A stretch of DNA of 60,838 bases from Methylobacterium persicinum (GTDB taxonomy: Bacteria; Pseudomonadota; Alphaproteobacteria; Rhizobiales; Beijerinckiaceae): the NCBI RefSeq assembly GCF_022179525.1, contig NZ_BPQX01000061.1, positions 1 through 60,838 on the forward strand, given 5' to 3'. The notes beneath the pieces are model-generated. The model was given only the letters and a program-made list of their open reading frames with translations. It ran no database searches and had not been told where the DNA came from. Made by a program: the position numbers and the translations under genes. Shown piece by piece: positions 27,970 through 37,506 of the stretch (positions are counted from its first letter, which is position 1; each line of letters begins with the position of its first letter).

Positions 27970-28602
27970 TCAGGGAATGCCGATCAACTTGTGTGTCTGC
28001 AGCGAGAGGCGCCACCGGGCGTCCCGACGGCAGTAGGCGATGGCCGCCTGGGTGTGGGCGGCGGCCTGCGCCCCATCCATCGGCTGGAGGAACCGATGCC
28101 GGAACGGAAGGTCGGCGAAGGTCTCGGGCCGGGCATCCTCCTGCGGGAAGACCAGTTTCAGTTCGTCGCCGCTCGTCTGGGCGAGGGGATTATTTCCCTT
28201 GGGGCTGACGCAGATCCAGTCGATCCCCGGCGGCGCCGGCAAGGTGCCGTTGGTCTCGATGGCGATCTCGAAGCCCCGTCGGTGGACAGCCTCGATCAAC
28301 ACCGCATCGAGTTGCAGCAAGGGCTCGCCCCCCGTGAACACGACGTAGCGTCCCTCCGGGCCCCCTTCCCAGGTCGACGCGATGGCGCCGGCGAGGGCTT
28401 CTGCGTCGGGGAAGCGCCCGCCGCCCTCGCCGTCCATGCCCACGAAATCCGTATCACAGAAGCGGCAGGCGGCGGCCGCGCGATCTTCCTCCCGCCCCGA
28501 CCAGAGATTGCAGCCCGCGAACCGGCAGAAGACGGCCGCCCGCCCGGCCTGCGCGCCCTCGCCCTGAAGGGTGTGGAAGATTTCCTTGACCGCGTAAGCC
28601 AC
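27970..28602 (-). CDS. queE: 7-carboxy-7-deazaguanine synthase
   Basis: QueE, 210 residues, is a radical-SAM enzyme in the making of queuosine and other 7-deazaguanines. Its family marks are AYAVKEIFHTLQGEGAQAGR at the start, the cysteine cluster region beginning at CNLWSG and continuing to CRFCDTDF (the extended cluster loop of the alphaproteobacterial form), FTGGEPLLQ and the C-terminal LQPMDG. The start is GTG at 28602: the family begins with this residue, there is a GGGACGAAG upstream, and a nearby ATG is out of frame. Other queuosine genes are not in the window, though trmFO and gluQ, also tRNA-modification genes, lie elsewhere in it. GluQ acts on queuosine-containing tRNA-Asp. Confidence 0.93.
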   Translation of the reverse strand: MAYAVKEIFHTLQGEGAQAGRAAVFCRFAGCNLWSGREEDRAAAACRFCDTDFVGMDGEGGGRFPDAEALAGAIASTWEGGPEGRYVVFTGGEPLLQLDAVLIEAVHRRGFEIAIETNGTLPAPPGIDWICVSPKGNNPLAQTSGDELKLVFPQEDARPETFADLPFRHRFLQPMDGAQAAAHTQAAIAYCRRDARWRLSLQTHKLIGIP

Positions 28603-28901
28603 CTTCGTCCCGTATCCATGCGACCCCGGCGCGTCGCGCGCCGGCGCGCGCTGATCGAATCCGGTTTGAAAGGCGCCGTTCCGGCGCCAGATCCCTGTTG
28701 CGCCACGGCGGCGGGCTGATGCAACCCCGCGTCTTCCTGCCGCGACCATCCTTCCCACCCCGGCCGTCCGGACTTCCCCCCGGTTCACACAGGGGGTACC
28801 GCCGCCATCGTATCGCCACGGAGCGTGCGTTGAAGGCATGTTCGACGCGCGTTTTCCTGCGGTGCGAGCGGCCGCTGCCGCCCCGCGACGAGACAGGTCC
28901 G

Positions 28902-30377
28902 ATGCTCAATCATACGATAGGCCGTCACCTGGCCCGCGCCGTCGCCGCCGTCGCCCTGCTCGCGGGCCTCGCGGGGGCGGCCGGCGCCGTCACGGTGCCG
29001 ATCCTGGTGGCGGATGTCGATTCCGGCCGGGTCGTCTACGCCCAGGCCCCGACGGATCCCTGGTATCCGGCCTCGATCACCAAGCTGATGACGACCTACG
29101 TCGCCCTCGATCTCGTCCGCCAGGGACGGGCGTCGATGGATACGCTGATCACGATCTCCCCTGCCGCCGCCGCCGAGCCGCCCTCGAAGATGGGCTTCAA
29201 GCCGGGCACGCAGCTCACCCTCGGCAATGCCCTCAAGATCATCATGGTGAAGTCGGCTAACGACGTCGCCTTCGCCATCGGCGAGAGTCTTGGCGGCAGC
29301 GTCGACGGCTTCGCCTCGATGATGAACGACGCCGCCCACCGGATCGGCATGCAGGACAGCCGCTGGTACAATCCGAACGGCCTGCCCGATCCCCGGCAAT
29401 GGACCTCCGCCCGGGACATGGCGGTGTTGGCCCGGGCCTTGATCCGCGACTTCCCGGACAACCGCGACCTTTTCTCCATCTCGGCGATCCAGTTCGGCGG
29501 TGCGGTCATCCCGAACCACAACGGGCTGCTCGGCCGCTATCCCGGCACCGACGGCATGAAGACCGGCTTCATCTGTTCCGGCGGTTTTAACGTGGTGGCG
29601 ACGGCAACCCGCAACGGGCGCCGAATCATCGCCATCGTCATGGGCCAGCCGAGCGCCCGGGAGCGTGACGTGAAGACCGCAGACCTGTTCGACTACGGCT
29701 TCGCGCAGGACAACGGCAGCGGCCCCTCCCTCGACGCCCTCCCCACCTCGTCCGTGGGCGCCCCGCCGGACATGCGGGCCTACGTCTGCGGCGGCAAGAA
29801 GGCCCCCCCGATCGACGAGGGTCCCGGTGCCGTGACGGCGTCGGGGGCGAGCGCGGCCCAGCTCCTGGGCGGCGCGGCGGCCAACTCGCCCGCCCTCGCC
29901 CTGGCGGCGTTTTCCAGCCCCGCCATGCGCGCCCGGTCCCTGCCGCCGCGGGCGCCGCTCCAGCCCGTCGCCGTGTGGATCGGGCGGGACCCAGCCGAGG
30001 GCCAGCAGATCCTGGCGCAACAGGCGGCCGAGGCCCAGGCCGCGGCGGCGAACGTCAGGAATGCGCGGCTCGAGGCGGCCAAGGCCCGGCGCGAGGCGGC
30101 CCTGGCCAAGCGGCAGGCTGCCAAGGAGGCCGCTGCCCAGGCCCGTGCCGCGAAAACGACGACGAAGTCGGCCGCCGGCTCGGCCCTGCCCCATTCGGCG
30201 AGCGCCTATACGTCGTCCGACGCGCCGGCCATGCCTGAGGCCAAGCCGGGCAAGGGTCTGACCAAGGCCAAGCCCGCTGCGCACAAGGCGGCCACCAAGG
30301 CTGCGCCGGCCACCAAAGCTTCGGCCAAGCCCGTCGCAAAGGCCCATGCCAAGAAGGCGGCCAAGGCCGACGAGTAG
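28902..30377 (+). CDS. D-alanyl-D-alanine carboxypeptidase with Lys/Ala-rich tail
   Basis: A 491-residue low-molecular-weight penicillin-binding protein (DacF/PBP5 family, peptidase S11) that trims the terminal D-Ala of peptidoglycan peptides in the periplasm. A signal peptide (RAVAAVALLAGLAGAAGA) precedes the catalytic Ser58-x-x-Lys61 (ASITKL), the SAN triad (VKSANDVAF) and the KTG box (GMKTGFI). Beyond about residue 365 the family-like sequence ends, and a ~120-residue Ala/Lys/Arg-rich tail follows that resembles histone H1 tails and is probably disordered. ATG 28902 gives the signal peptide; the upstream frame to 28698 is non-coding leader. Confidence 0.92.
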   Translation: MLNHTIGRHLARAVAAVALLAGLAGAAGAVTVPILVADVDSGRVVYAQAPTDPWYPASITKLMTTYVALDLVRQGRASMDTLITISPAAAAEPPSKMGFKPGTQLTLGNALKIIMVKSANDVAFAIGESLGGSVDGFASMMNDAAHRIGMQDSRWYNPNGLPDPRQWTSARDMAVLARALIRDFPDNRDLFSISAIQFGGAVIPNHNGLLGRYPGTDGMKTGFICSGGFNVVATATRNGRRIIAIVMGQPSARERDVKTADLFDYGFAQDNGSGPSLDALPTSSVGAPPDMRAYVCGGKKAPPIDEGPGAVTASGASAAQLLGGAAANSPALALAAFSSPAMRARSLPPRAPLQPVAVWIGRDPAEGQQILAQQAAEAQAAAANVRNARLEAAKARREAALAKRQAAKEAAAQARAAKTTTKSAAGSALPHSASAYTSSDAPAMPEAKPGKGLTKAKPAAHKAATKAAPATKASAKPVAKAHAKKAAKADE

Positions 30378-30488
30378 GCTCTTTTCGGGGATTGCCTGAC
30401 TTGCCGCTGCGGTCAGGGCGAGGCGACGATTGCGGCGCGACGCCCATCCCCGATTGGCTTCGCGTGCAAAGCCGATACAAGACCGCCG

Positions 30489-31583
30489 ATGTCCCTGTCC
30501 GACCCGCCCAAGCCCGACCCCCGCCGCCCGGAGCGGATCCCCCTCACGGTGCTCACCGGCTTCCTCGGGGCGGGCAAGACCACCCTCCTGAACCGCTGGC
30601 TCAAGGATCCGGCGCTGTCCGATACGGTGGTGATCGTCAACGAGTTCGGTGAGATCGGCCTCGACCACCTTCTCATCGAGACGGTGGACGAGGACATGGT
30701 CCTGCTCGGTGCCGGCTGCCTGTGCTGCACCGTGCGCGGCGACCTGATCTCGACCCTGGAAGACCTCCTGCGCCAGCGCGACAACGGTCGGATCGGCCCG
30801 TTCCGCCGGGTCGTCATCGAGACGACCGGCCTCGCCGATCCGGCCCCGATCCTTCACGCGCTGATCTACCACCCCTACCTCGTTCAGCGGTATCGCCTGC
30901 AATCGGTAGTGACGGTGGTCGATGCCGTCCACGGCGCGGCCACCCTCGACGCCCATCCCGAGGCGGTGCGTCAGGTCGCGGTGGCGGACCGGCTCGTCCT
31001 GACGAAGGCGGACCTCGGGGCAGGGAACGCGACCCTGCTCGCGCGTCTCGCGAGCCTGAATCCGGCCGCCCCCGTGCTGCCCCCCGAGACCCCGGCGGAA
31101 GAGCTGCTCGGCGGGTTGTTCGGGCTCGACGGCAAGGGAGCGGATGTCCGGGACTGGCTCGGGGCCGACGCCCTCGCGGCCGATCCTCCCGCGGGTCTCG
31201 ACGTCAACCGCCACGACGCATCGATCCGGGCCGTTTGCCTCACCAGCGAGGCTCCGGTGCCTCGTCCGGCCTTCGAGATGTTCCTCGATCTCCTGCGCTC
31301 CGGGCATGGGCCGAAGATCCTGCGGCTGAAGGGGATCGTCGCCCTGGCCGACGATCCCGACCGGCCCCTGGTGGTCCACGGGGTCCAGCACGTGGTCCAC
31401 GCGCCGATGGCCCTGCCCGCATGGCCCGATCCGGACCACACCTCGCGCCTCGTCGTGATCCTGAGCGAACTCGATCCGGCTTTCGTCCACAGGCTGTGGG
31501 ATGCCTTCCTCGGCCGCCCCCGCCTCGACGCCCCCGACGCCGCGGCCCTGACCGACAATCCCCTCGCCATACCGGGTGGGTGA
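30489..31583 (+). CDS. COG0523 CobW/YjiA-family GTPase, metal-insertion chaperone
   Basis: A 364-residue G3E GTPase. The P-loop in VLTGFLGAGKTTLLNRW, the metal-binding CxCC motif (GAGCLCCTVRGDL), the Walker B region ETTGLADPAP and the base-specifying LTKADL are all present. A C-terminal CobW_C domain covers about 235-345. Such proteins hand zinc or another metal to target enzymes; without a His-rich loop or a neighbouring Zur target the metal cannot be named here. It starts 111 bp after the carboxypeptidase gene. Confidence 0.92.
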   Translation: MSLSDPPKPDPRRPERIPLTVLTGFLGAGKTTLLNRWLKDPALSDTVVIVNEFGEIGLDHLLIETVDEDMVLLGAGCLCCTVRGDLISTLEDLLRQRDNGRIGPFRRVVIETTGLADPAPILHALIYHPYLVQRYRLQSVVTVVDAVHGAATLDAHPEAVRQVAVADRLVLTKADLGAGNATLLARLASLNPAAPVLPPETPAEELLGGLFGLDGKGADVRDWLGADALAADPPAGLDVNRHDASIRAVCLTSEAPVPRPAFEMFLDLLRSGHGPKILRLKGIVALADDPDRPLVVHGVQHVVHAPMALPAWPDPDHTSRLVVILSELDPAFVHRLWDAFLGRPRLDAPDAAALTDNPLAIPGG

Positions 31584-31679
31584 CGCGCGGCATCGTCCTT
31601 GAAGGCAAGGGGCCGTGGGCGCCTTCCGGGCGCGGGATCGTCCCCCATCGGGACGGGTCGGACGAGGACGGGACAAACG

Positions 31680-31934
31680 ATGGCGCGACGCTTCACCGTG
31701 ATCCAGGGTGGCCTGGGGGATGCCGTGGCAGCGCCGCCCCGCGGGCGCGCCCTTCCCGGACGGGCCAAGCTGGAGGCCGTCGGAGCGGCGCTGCGTCGGC
31801 GGCTTGCTGCCCTCCCCCGCCGCAAGCCGGGAGCCCGCAGGGAGCGGGCGGCCCTTGCGCCGGCACGCCAGCCGATCCCCGTCGGGGCCTTCCTCGGCGT
31901 GCGGCCCGAGGGCTGGAGCCGGGACGCCGCCTGA
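31680..31934 (+). CDS. Small basic hypothetical protein
   Basis: An 84-residue Arg/Ala-rich protein (ARRFTVIQGG at the start, VGAFLGVRPEGWSRDAA at the end) with no signal peptide, membrane segment or known motif. The composition is as high in Arg and Ala as expected from GC-rich shadow sequence, so coding status is not certain. Its place between two plus-strand genes and its clean ATG favour a real gene. It lies 96 bp after the COG0523 gene. Confidence 0.45.
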   Translation: MARRFTVIQGGLGDAVAAPPRGRALPGRAKLEAVGAALRRRLAALPRRKPGARRERAALAPARQPIPVGAFLGVRPEGWSRDAA

Positions 31935-31995
31935 GGCCGCTGCGCGGTGTCGCGCCGGAGACGCCGATCGGGCAAGGGTGCCCTACCTGCCCCGG

Positions 31996-32706
31996 ATGCA
32001 TGACGACACGATTCATGGGCTGACCCGGAACCGCTCCCCCTCTGTCGGGGAAAACCCTGGGGATTCGTCCGGTGCCGGGCGGGTCGAGGCGGTCATGGCC
32101 CGTCTCGCCGCGGCCGACCCTGATCCGAAGGCCGGCCTTGCCGTCGAGGACCCGTTCCGCCTGCTGGTGAGCGTGCTCCTCTCGGCGCAATCGACCGGGC
32201 CCACCGTCGCCCGCGTCTCCGACGCCCTCTTCGCCCGGGCCGCCACGCCCGCCGCCCTGCTCGCCCTCGGCGAAGGGACGATCCTCGACATCGTCCGGCC
32301 CGTGGGCCTCGGCCCGTCGAAGACGCGGGCGATCGTGAAGCTTTGCGCGGTCCTGGCCGAAACGTATGGGGGCGAGGTGCCGCGCACCGCCGTCGAGCTG
32401 AGACGCCTGCCAGGGATCGGGCGGAAATCCGCGGAGGTTACCGCGAACTTCGCCTTCGGCGAGAAGGTCATCGCGGTCGATACCCATGTCTTCCGGGTCT
32501 CGAACCGTATCCCCCTGGCGCCGGGACGCACCGTCGATGCGGTGGCGGACGGCTTGGCCGCCCTCGTCCCGGATTCCTACAAGGACGGGGCGCATGTCTG
32601 GCTGTTCCGGCATGGCCGCGACACCTGCACGGCCCGAAAGCCTGCTTGCGGGCGATGCGTCGTGTCGGACCTGTGCACGTGGCCGGAGAAGACTTTGACG
32701 ACCTGA
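31996..32706 (+). CDS. nth: Endonuclease III (DNA glycosylase/AP lyase)
   Basis: A 236-residue base-excision-repair enzyme that removes oxidised pyrimidines and cuts the abasic site. It has the helix-hairpin-helix LPGIGRKSAEV with catalytic Lys144, Asp162 in VDTHVFRV, and the C-terminal 4Fe-4S ligands Cys211, Cys218, Cys221 and Cys227 in the C-x6-C-x2-C-x5-C spacing. The N-terminal ~25 residues extend beyond the usual length. ATG 31996 is used; the upstream frame is the shadow of the preceding small gene. It is convergent with the HPr gene, 4 bp away. Confidence 0.95.
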   Translation: MHDDTIHGLTRNRSPSVGENPGDSSGAGRVEAVMARLAAADPDPKAGLAVEDPFRLLVSVLLSAQSTGPTVARVSDALFARAATPAALLALGEGTILDIVRPVGLGPSKTRAIVKLCAVLAETYGGEVPRTAVELRRLPGIGRKSAEVTANFAFGEKVIAVDTHVFRVSNRIPLAPGRTVDAVADGLAALVPDSYKDGAHVWLFRHGRDTCTARKPACGRCVVSDLCTWPEKTLTT

Positions 32707-32710
32707 CGCC

Positions 32711-33028
32711 CTATTCGTCCTCGCCGAACCGGTTGGCCAGCAGGGCCTCGATGGCGTCGAGGCAGGAATGCGCGTCGCGGCCCACGGCCGTGACGGCGAT
32801 CCGGGTACCCATGGCGGCGCCGAGGGTGAGAAGCCCCATGATCGAGCGCCCGCCCACGGTCTCGCCCGCGCGGGTCACCGCGACGGTGGACTCGAACCGC
32901 TCGACCGTCTGCACGAACTTCGCCGAGGCCCGGGCGTGGAGTCCGCGCCGGTTGACGATGGGCAGCCTCCTCAGGAACCCCCCTTCCGGGACGGGGGGAT
33001 CGTCGTCGCTCTCGTACAGGTCGTCCAT
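32711..33028 (-). CDS. HPr-family phosphocarrier (PTS-Ntr type)
   Basis: A 105-residue HPr-like protein. The phosphorylated His31 lies in NRRGLHARASAKFV, and Ser62 in GRSIMGLLTLGA stands exactly 31 residues later, as His15 and Ser46 do in E. coli HPr, so it may be a target of HPr kinase. About 16 acidic residues precede the domain. In alphaproteobacteria such proteins serve a regulatory phosphorelay, not sugar import; no enzyme I or IIA gene is nearby. It is the only gene between nth and tamB. Confidence 0.93.
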   Translation of the reverse strand: MDDLYESDDDPPVPEGGFLRRLPIVNRRGLHARASAKFVQTVERFESTVAVTRAGETVGGRSIMGLLTLGAAMGTRIAVTAVGRDAHSCLDAIEALLANRFGEDE

Positions 33029-33120
33029 CGGGTCCGCTTGGTCGTGGGTCGGCAGACGGGAAGACTAGACCATGAGCCGGCCAAGTCGATCCCACGATCC
33101 CGAGATCGACGGGGGAAGGC

Positions 33121-36100
33121 TCACCATTCGTACTCCGCACCCACGCCGAGGCTGGTGCGCCCATCGCTGCCGGCCTCGCCCTTGAGCTTGATCCGGCGGG
33201 TCACATCGAAATCCACGCCGACGGCGGTGTCGGCGGGCTTGGCGCCGGCCTTCACGCCGATGCTCACACGGTCGGAGATGTAGCGAGAGGCGCCGAGCGC
33301 CGGACCGCCGCTCGCCCCCGTCGACACGTCGAGGCTGTCGAGGCCGAGGCCCTTGCGGGCCTGCTCGAACACGTCCGGGCCGGCCGATCCGCCGGAGAGC
33401 TGGGCCACCGCTTGGGCGAGTTGCAGCGCCTGGAAGGCCGAGAGCCCCCCCGCCGCCTTCTTGAAGAGCAGGCGCGAGAGGATCTCGTCCTGCGGCAGGG
33501 ACGGGTCCGAGGTCAAAGCGAATTGCGGCGCGTCGGCCGGGCCGGAGACGGCGACCCGGGCCGTGACGTCGCCGGCCTTGGTCTGCGCGGAGAAATCGAG
33601 TTCCGGCGTGGCGATGTTCCCGGCGAAGGTCAGGCGGCCGCGGTCGAAATCGAGGCGTTGCCCCACGAGGTCGAACCGCCCCCGGCGCATGGAGAAGTCG
33701 CCGTTGGCCCTGGGGTCCCGGGAGGAGCCGGTGATCCGCAGGGACCCACCCAGTTCCGCATCGATGCCGCGCCCGCGCACGAAGATGTGGTTCGGCGCAT
33801 CGACGGCGACGTCGAGGGTCGCGTCGAAGGGCGGGGCGGCCTTCCGGCCCTTTCCCTTGCCGGCCTTGTCGTCGGCGCGGTGAGCGAGGCGGGCGCGAAG
33901 CTCCGGCGGCGTGTTGACGTGGCGGACGCCGGGGAGGGGCCGGGCGGTCGCGGGCAGGCGGTCGGGCACGGCCACGTCGATGGAGGCCACGTTCACCCGC
34001 CCGGCGATCCGCGGGGTGCGGGCGAGGGGCCCGGAGAGGGACAGATCGAAACCGGCCACCGCCGTCATCAGCGAACTGGACACCAGTTCGGCCCGCTCCG
34101 CGGTGATGCGGAAATTCCCCGGGAATCCCGCCGCCGGATCGAGGGTGACGCGGCCCGAGCCGGCGAGACGCCCGCCGTTGCGGGTCGAGGCGGCGAGGCG
34201 TTCGACGACGAGGGTGTCGCCACGGCCGGTCACCCGGCCCTCGATGCCGGTCAGGCGGATGCCGTTGAGGGAGTCGGTGAAGCTGCCGCCGCTCAGCGTG
34301 GCGCTGCCTTCGGCCCGGGGCGCGGCCAGGGTGCCGGTCACGCCGCCGTCGATCGCCACCCGGCCGCCGACGCTCTGTCCCGTGGCGCTCAGCATCGAGT
34401 TGGCCAGGGCCGCATCCAGGGTTCCCTTGGCCCGCAGGCCGAGGGAACCGCCCGGTGCGACGGGGATCGCCCCCGACAGGACGAGGGCGACGCCCCGTCC
34501 GGCGCTGACGCGGCCGTCGAGGCTCGCCTGCCCCCCGGACAGGGTGCCCCTGGCCTCCGCCTCGATGGGCGGTAGACCTGCGCTGCGGGTCTGCGGGGCG
34601 ACGAGGCGGCTCACTTTCATCGCATAGTGCCCGTCGGGCCGGCTCGCGCTGCCGTGCAGGTCGGCCTCGCCGTCGAGGGTACCCGACAGGGCGAGGTCCG
34701 GGGCGGCGATCCGCGCGAGGGACAGGGGCAGGGCACGGATGGCGACCCGCAGGTCGAGGTCCTGCCCGGCCCGGCCTGAGACCTGGACCCTGCCGGAGCC
34801 GGCGGTGATGGAGAGCCCGTCGATCACCGCGCCCCCCTGGGCCAGAGTGATCGCCGCAGGACCGGTGAGCGCGAAGCGATCGGCCCCCCGGGCGGTGGAA
34901 AGGCGGGAGATCTCGATCCGTGTCGCCTCCGCGGGGATCAGGCGGGCGGCGCCGTCCAGGGCGAAGCCCCGGGCGCGGGCGGTGAGCGTGACGTCGCTGG
35001 CGGCGGGAGTGCCGGTGGCCGCGAGGCGCAGGCTGTCGATGCCCTGGCCGGCGGCCACGATCCCATCCGCGTCGAGATGCCCGTCGAGCACGGGCCGAGC
35101 GCGGATGTCGGCGCCCCGCAGGTCCGCATCGAGCCGGCCGAGGGCGGTGGCACCGTAGCGTAGGCCGCTGCCTGCCGCCCGGATCGCCACGTCCTGGCGG
35201 CCGCCGTCGCGGGAGAGGGTGACGGCGGCATCGAGGCGACCCGCCAGGGTTTCTGGACTCAGGGGCGAAAGGTCGCCGAGGTTGCCTGCGCGCACCGTCA
35301 GGCTTCCGGCGGCGAGCTGCGTCTGCTCCGCCACGGCGGCATTGCCCTCCACGGCCACCGACCCGAGGGTCAGGGCGAGGCGGTCGAGCACCCAGTCGGC
35401 CCCGGACGGCAGGGCGGCGCGGGAGAGGTGCGCCCCGCCGGACAGGGGCTTGCCGCCAACGTCGCCGGAGAGCTTCAGCGTGCCGTCCGCGGCCCCGGTC
35501 GCGTCGGCGAGCGTCGCCTCCACGGCGAGGTTGCGGATCGGCTTCCCGTCGGCGGTGGCCGAGGGGGCGGTCAGGGCCAAGGCGAGGTCCGGCTTCTCCA
35601 AAGAGCCGGTCAGGCGGGCGTCGAGGGCGGCCTGGCCGGTGAAGCGGGGATCGAGGTCGGCGAGGCTCTTGACGTCCACATGGGCGCCCACGTTGGCGGC
35701 GCTCGCCGTCGCCTCGCCCTGCAGGGCGGCCACGAGCCCGGCGCCGTCGAGGTGAAGGTGGTCGAAGCCGTAGCCGTCATAGGTGCGGGACACCCGGCCC
35801 GTGAGCGAGGGCGTCCGGCCGAGGAGGCGGTCGGCCGGGCCGTTCCCGGTCGTCAGGCCGCTGGCCGTCACCGTGAGGTCGGCGCCGAGGGCCTTGCGCG
35901 CCGGATCCCCGGACAGGCGCGCCTTGGCGTCGAGGCTGCCGGCGAGGTCCCGCCCGGCGAGGCCGGAGAAGGCAGCCAGCTCCGGCAGGGCGGCGTCGAG
36001 GGTGCCGCTTAGGGTGTTCTGGCCGATCCGCCCCACATAGGAGGCCCGGGCGGTGTCGGAGGTGGCCGACAGGCGGGCCACGTCGATCACCCCATCCGGG

Positions 36101-37506
36101 CCCGACGTGGCGCGGAGGGTCAGCTTGGCCGTCGAGCCGATGGCCCGGCGCAGCGCCGGGTCGGCGAGGCGAAGGCCCTCGGCGTCGCCGTCGGCGGCGA
36201 TGGCGAAGCGCCCGGCCTTCGGGTCGCCCTCCGGCTCCACGCTAAGGACGGCGGCCACCCGGTCCAGGGCGGAGTCGCGGCTGCGCAACCCAGCGGCGTC
36301 GAGCTTGCCCCGGACGGTGGGGCTGGCGAGGGGACCCTTCAGGCTGCCGTCGAAGACGAGCTTGGCAATCTCTGCCTCGCCGGCTTTGGTGACGTCCCCC
36401 TCGGTCGGGAGCGCCCGGGCCTGGAGAGTCAGGTCGGCGACCCTGTCTGCCGTGATGCCGCCCGACGCCGAGAGGCGGGCCGTGCGGGAAGCGAGTTCCA
36501 GCCGGTCGATGCGGAAGGCGCCGCTGTCGGCGAAGCCGAAACCGCCTTCGAGCTTCGTGGTGCCGGCGAAGACCGAGGCGGCCGGGCCGGGCACCAGCCC
36601 CTCGATGCGGGCGGCGAGGTCGAGGGAGAGGCGCCGTTCTGCGCCGATGCGGGAGATCCGGGCGCCGCCCTTGGCGCCGATGTCCGGGCCGGCGGTGAAG
36701 TCGAGCCTGGCATTCCAGGCGTCGAGGGTGCCGGTGCCGTCGAGGTCGAAGGAGATGGGCGGCGTGCCGGGGATCGACGCCGCCTTGGAGAGGAGGCCCC
36801 CCGCCTCTTCCATGAGGTTGGCCTTCAGGTCGAGCTGGTCGCCGTTCGGCACGTAGGCCAGGGTCAGGGCGAAAAACCCCGCCGCATCGAGACGCTTGGC
36901 CTCGGCCCGGAGGTCCAGGCCCTCGCTCGCCGCGCCGAGCTTGGCCCGCCCCTTCGCCGAGAGCCGCGCCGGCTGGCCGGCGACGCCCTCCCCCAACACC
37001 AGTTCGGCGAGGGTAAAGCCCTTGACCTCGACCTTTACGGGAAGATCCGGCAGCAACTTCCCGTCGGGCTTGGCTTCTGCCGGGGTGGGCCCGGGCAGCG
37101 GCCGCCGTAACACTTCCAGCCGGCCGATCTCCAGCGTGTCGACCTCCAGCCGCCCGGACAGCAGCGCCAACCGCCGCCAAACGATCCGCGCCCGGTCGAG
37201 CTTGAGCCAGACACCGGCCCGGTCGCTCACCGCCACGTCGCGGATCACGGCGTCGGAGGACAGGGCGCCGTCCACCGCGCCGATGGAGACCCGCGAGGCT
37301 GGGGTGGAGAGCGCCTTCGACAACAGTCCGCCAAGGACCGACTTGTCGGCATCCTCCGCCCGGGGGCTGAGCGGGGCGAAGGTGAGGAGGCAGAGAAGGG
37401 CGGCGACGAGGGCGGTGATGGCCCGATGCCCCCCGCTCCCCCCTTCATTGCTTCGCTCCGCTCGCAATGACGGCGTGAGTTGCGCAGACTTCCGGATCAG
37501 CACCAT
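33121..37506 (-). CDS. tamB: TamB, translocation and assembly module inner-membrane subunit
   Basis: A 1461-residue periplasm-spanning protein anchored by one N-terminal membrane segment (about 29-48, ITALVAALLCLLTFAPL). It is built of long repetitive beta-strand sequence rich in Gly/Ala/Asp/Leu, with the conserved DUF490 C-terminus (about 1150-1461, ending GVGAEYEW). TamB is thought to work with TamA in moving lipids or barrel proteins to the outer membrane. Its ATG shares one base with the tamA stop (TGATG), so the two are coupled. Residues 13-21 (SLRAERSNE) are the translation of a repeat half-copy at 37446-37472, which lies in the cytoplasmic tail before the anchor and leaves the frame open. 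Confidence 0.92.
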   Translation of the reverse strand: MVLIRKSAQLTPSLRAERSNEGGSGGHRAITALVAALLCLLTFAPLSPRAEDADKSVLGGLLSKALSTPASRVSIGAVDGALSSDAVIRDVAVSDRAGVWLKLDRARIVWRRLALLSGRLEVDTLEIGRLEVLRRPLPGPTPAEAKPDGKLLPDLPVKVEVKGFTLAELVLGEGVAGQPARLSAKGRAKLGAASEGLDLRAEAKRLDAAGFFALTLAYVPNGDQLDLKANLMEEAGGLLSKAASIPGTPPISFDLDGTGTLDAWNARLDFTAGPDIGAKGGARISRIGAERRLSLDLAARIEGLVPGPAASVFAGTTKLEGGFGFADSGAFRIDRLELASRTARLSASGGITADRVADLTLQARALPTEGDVTKAGEAEIAKLVFDGSLKGPLASPTVRGKLDAAGLRSRDSALDRVAAVLSVEPEGDPKAGRFAIAADGDAEGLRLADPALRRAIGSTAKLTLRATSGPDGVIDVARLSATSDTARASYVGRIGQNTLSGTLDAALPELAAFSGLAGRDLAGSLDAKARLSGDPARKALGADLTVTASGLTTGNGPADRLLGRTPSLTGRVSRTYDGYGFDHLHLDGAGLVAALQGEATASAANVGAHVDVKSLADLDPRFTGQAALDARLTGSLEKPDLALALTAPSATADGKPIRNLAVEATLADATGAADGTLKLSGDVGGKPLSGGAHLSRAALPSGADWVLDRLALTLGSVAVEGNAAVAEQTQLAAGSLTVRAGNLGDLSPLSPETLAGRLDAAVTLSRDGGRQDVAIRAAGSGLRYGATALGRLDADLRGADIRARPVLDGHLDADGIVAAGQGIDSLRLAATGTPAASDVTLTARARGFALDGAARLIPAEATRIEISRLSTARGADRFALTGPAAITLAQGGAVIDGLSITAGSGRVQVSGRAGQDLDLRVAIRALPLSLARIAAPDLALSGTLDGEADLHGSASRPDGHYAMKVSRLVAPQTRSAGLPPIEAEARGTLSGGQASLDGRVSAGRGVALVLSGAIPVAPGGSLGLRAKGTLDAALANSMLSATGQSVGGRVAIDGGVTGTLAAPRAEGSATLSGGSFTDSLNGIRLTGIEGRVTGRGDTLVVERLAASTRNGGRLAGSGRVTLDPAAGFPGNFRITAERAELVSSSLMTAVAGFDLSLSGPLARTPRIAGRVNVASIDVAVPDRLPATARPLPGVRHVNTPPELRARLAHRADDKAGKGKGRKAAPPFDATLDVAVDAPNHIFVRGRGIDAELGGSLRITGSSRDPRANGDFSMRRGRFDLVGQRLDFDRGRLTFAGNIATPELDFSAQTKAGDVTARVAVSGPADAPQFALTSDPSLPQDEILSRLLFKKAAGGLSAFQALQLAQAVAQLSGGSAGPDVFEQARKGLGLDSLDVSTGASGGPALGASRYISDRVSIGVKAGAKPADTAVGVDFDVTRRIKLKGEAGSDGRTSLGVGAEYEW
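37446..37472 (+). repeat. Half copy of the dispersed inverted-arm repeat, inside tamB
   Basis: These 27 bases match the right arm of the ~90-bp repeat (ATTGCTTCGCTCCGCTCGCA core) but have no partner arm or conserved centre. They lie in frame in the first 25 codons of tamB. They may be a remnant of an element or an independent single-arm copy. Confidence 0.75.

Noticed and set aside
28785-31676. 963-codon minus-strand open frame
   Set aside because: It is antisense to the carboxypeptidase and COG0523 genes; its sequence is Arg/Gly/Asp/His shadow composition with no motifs.
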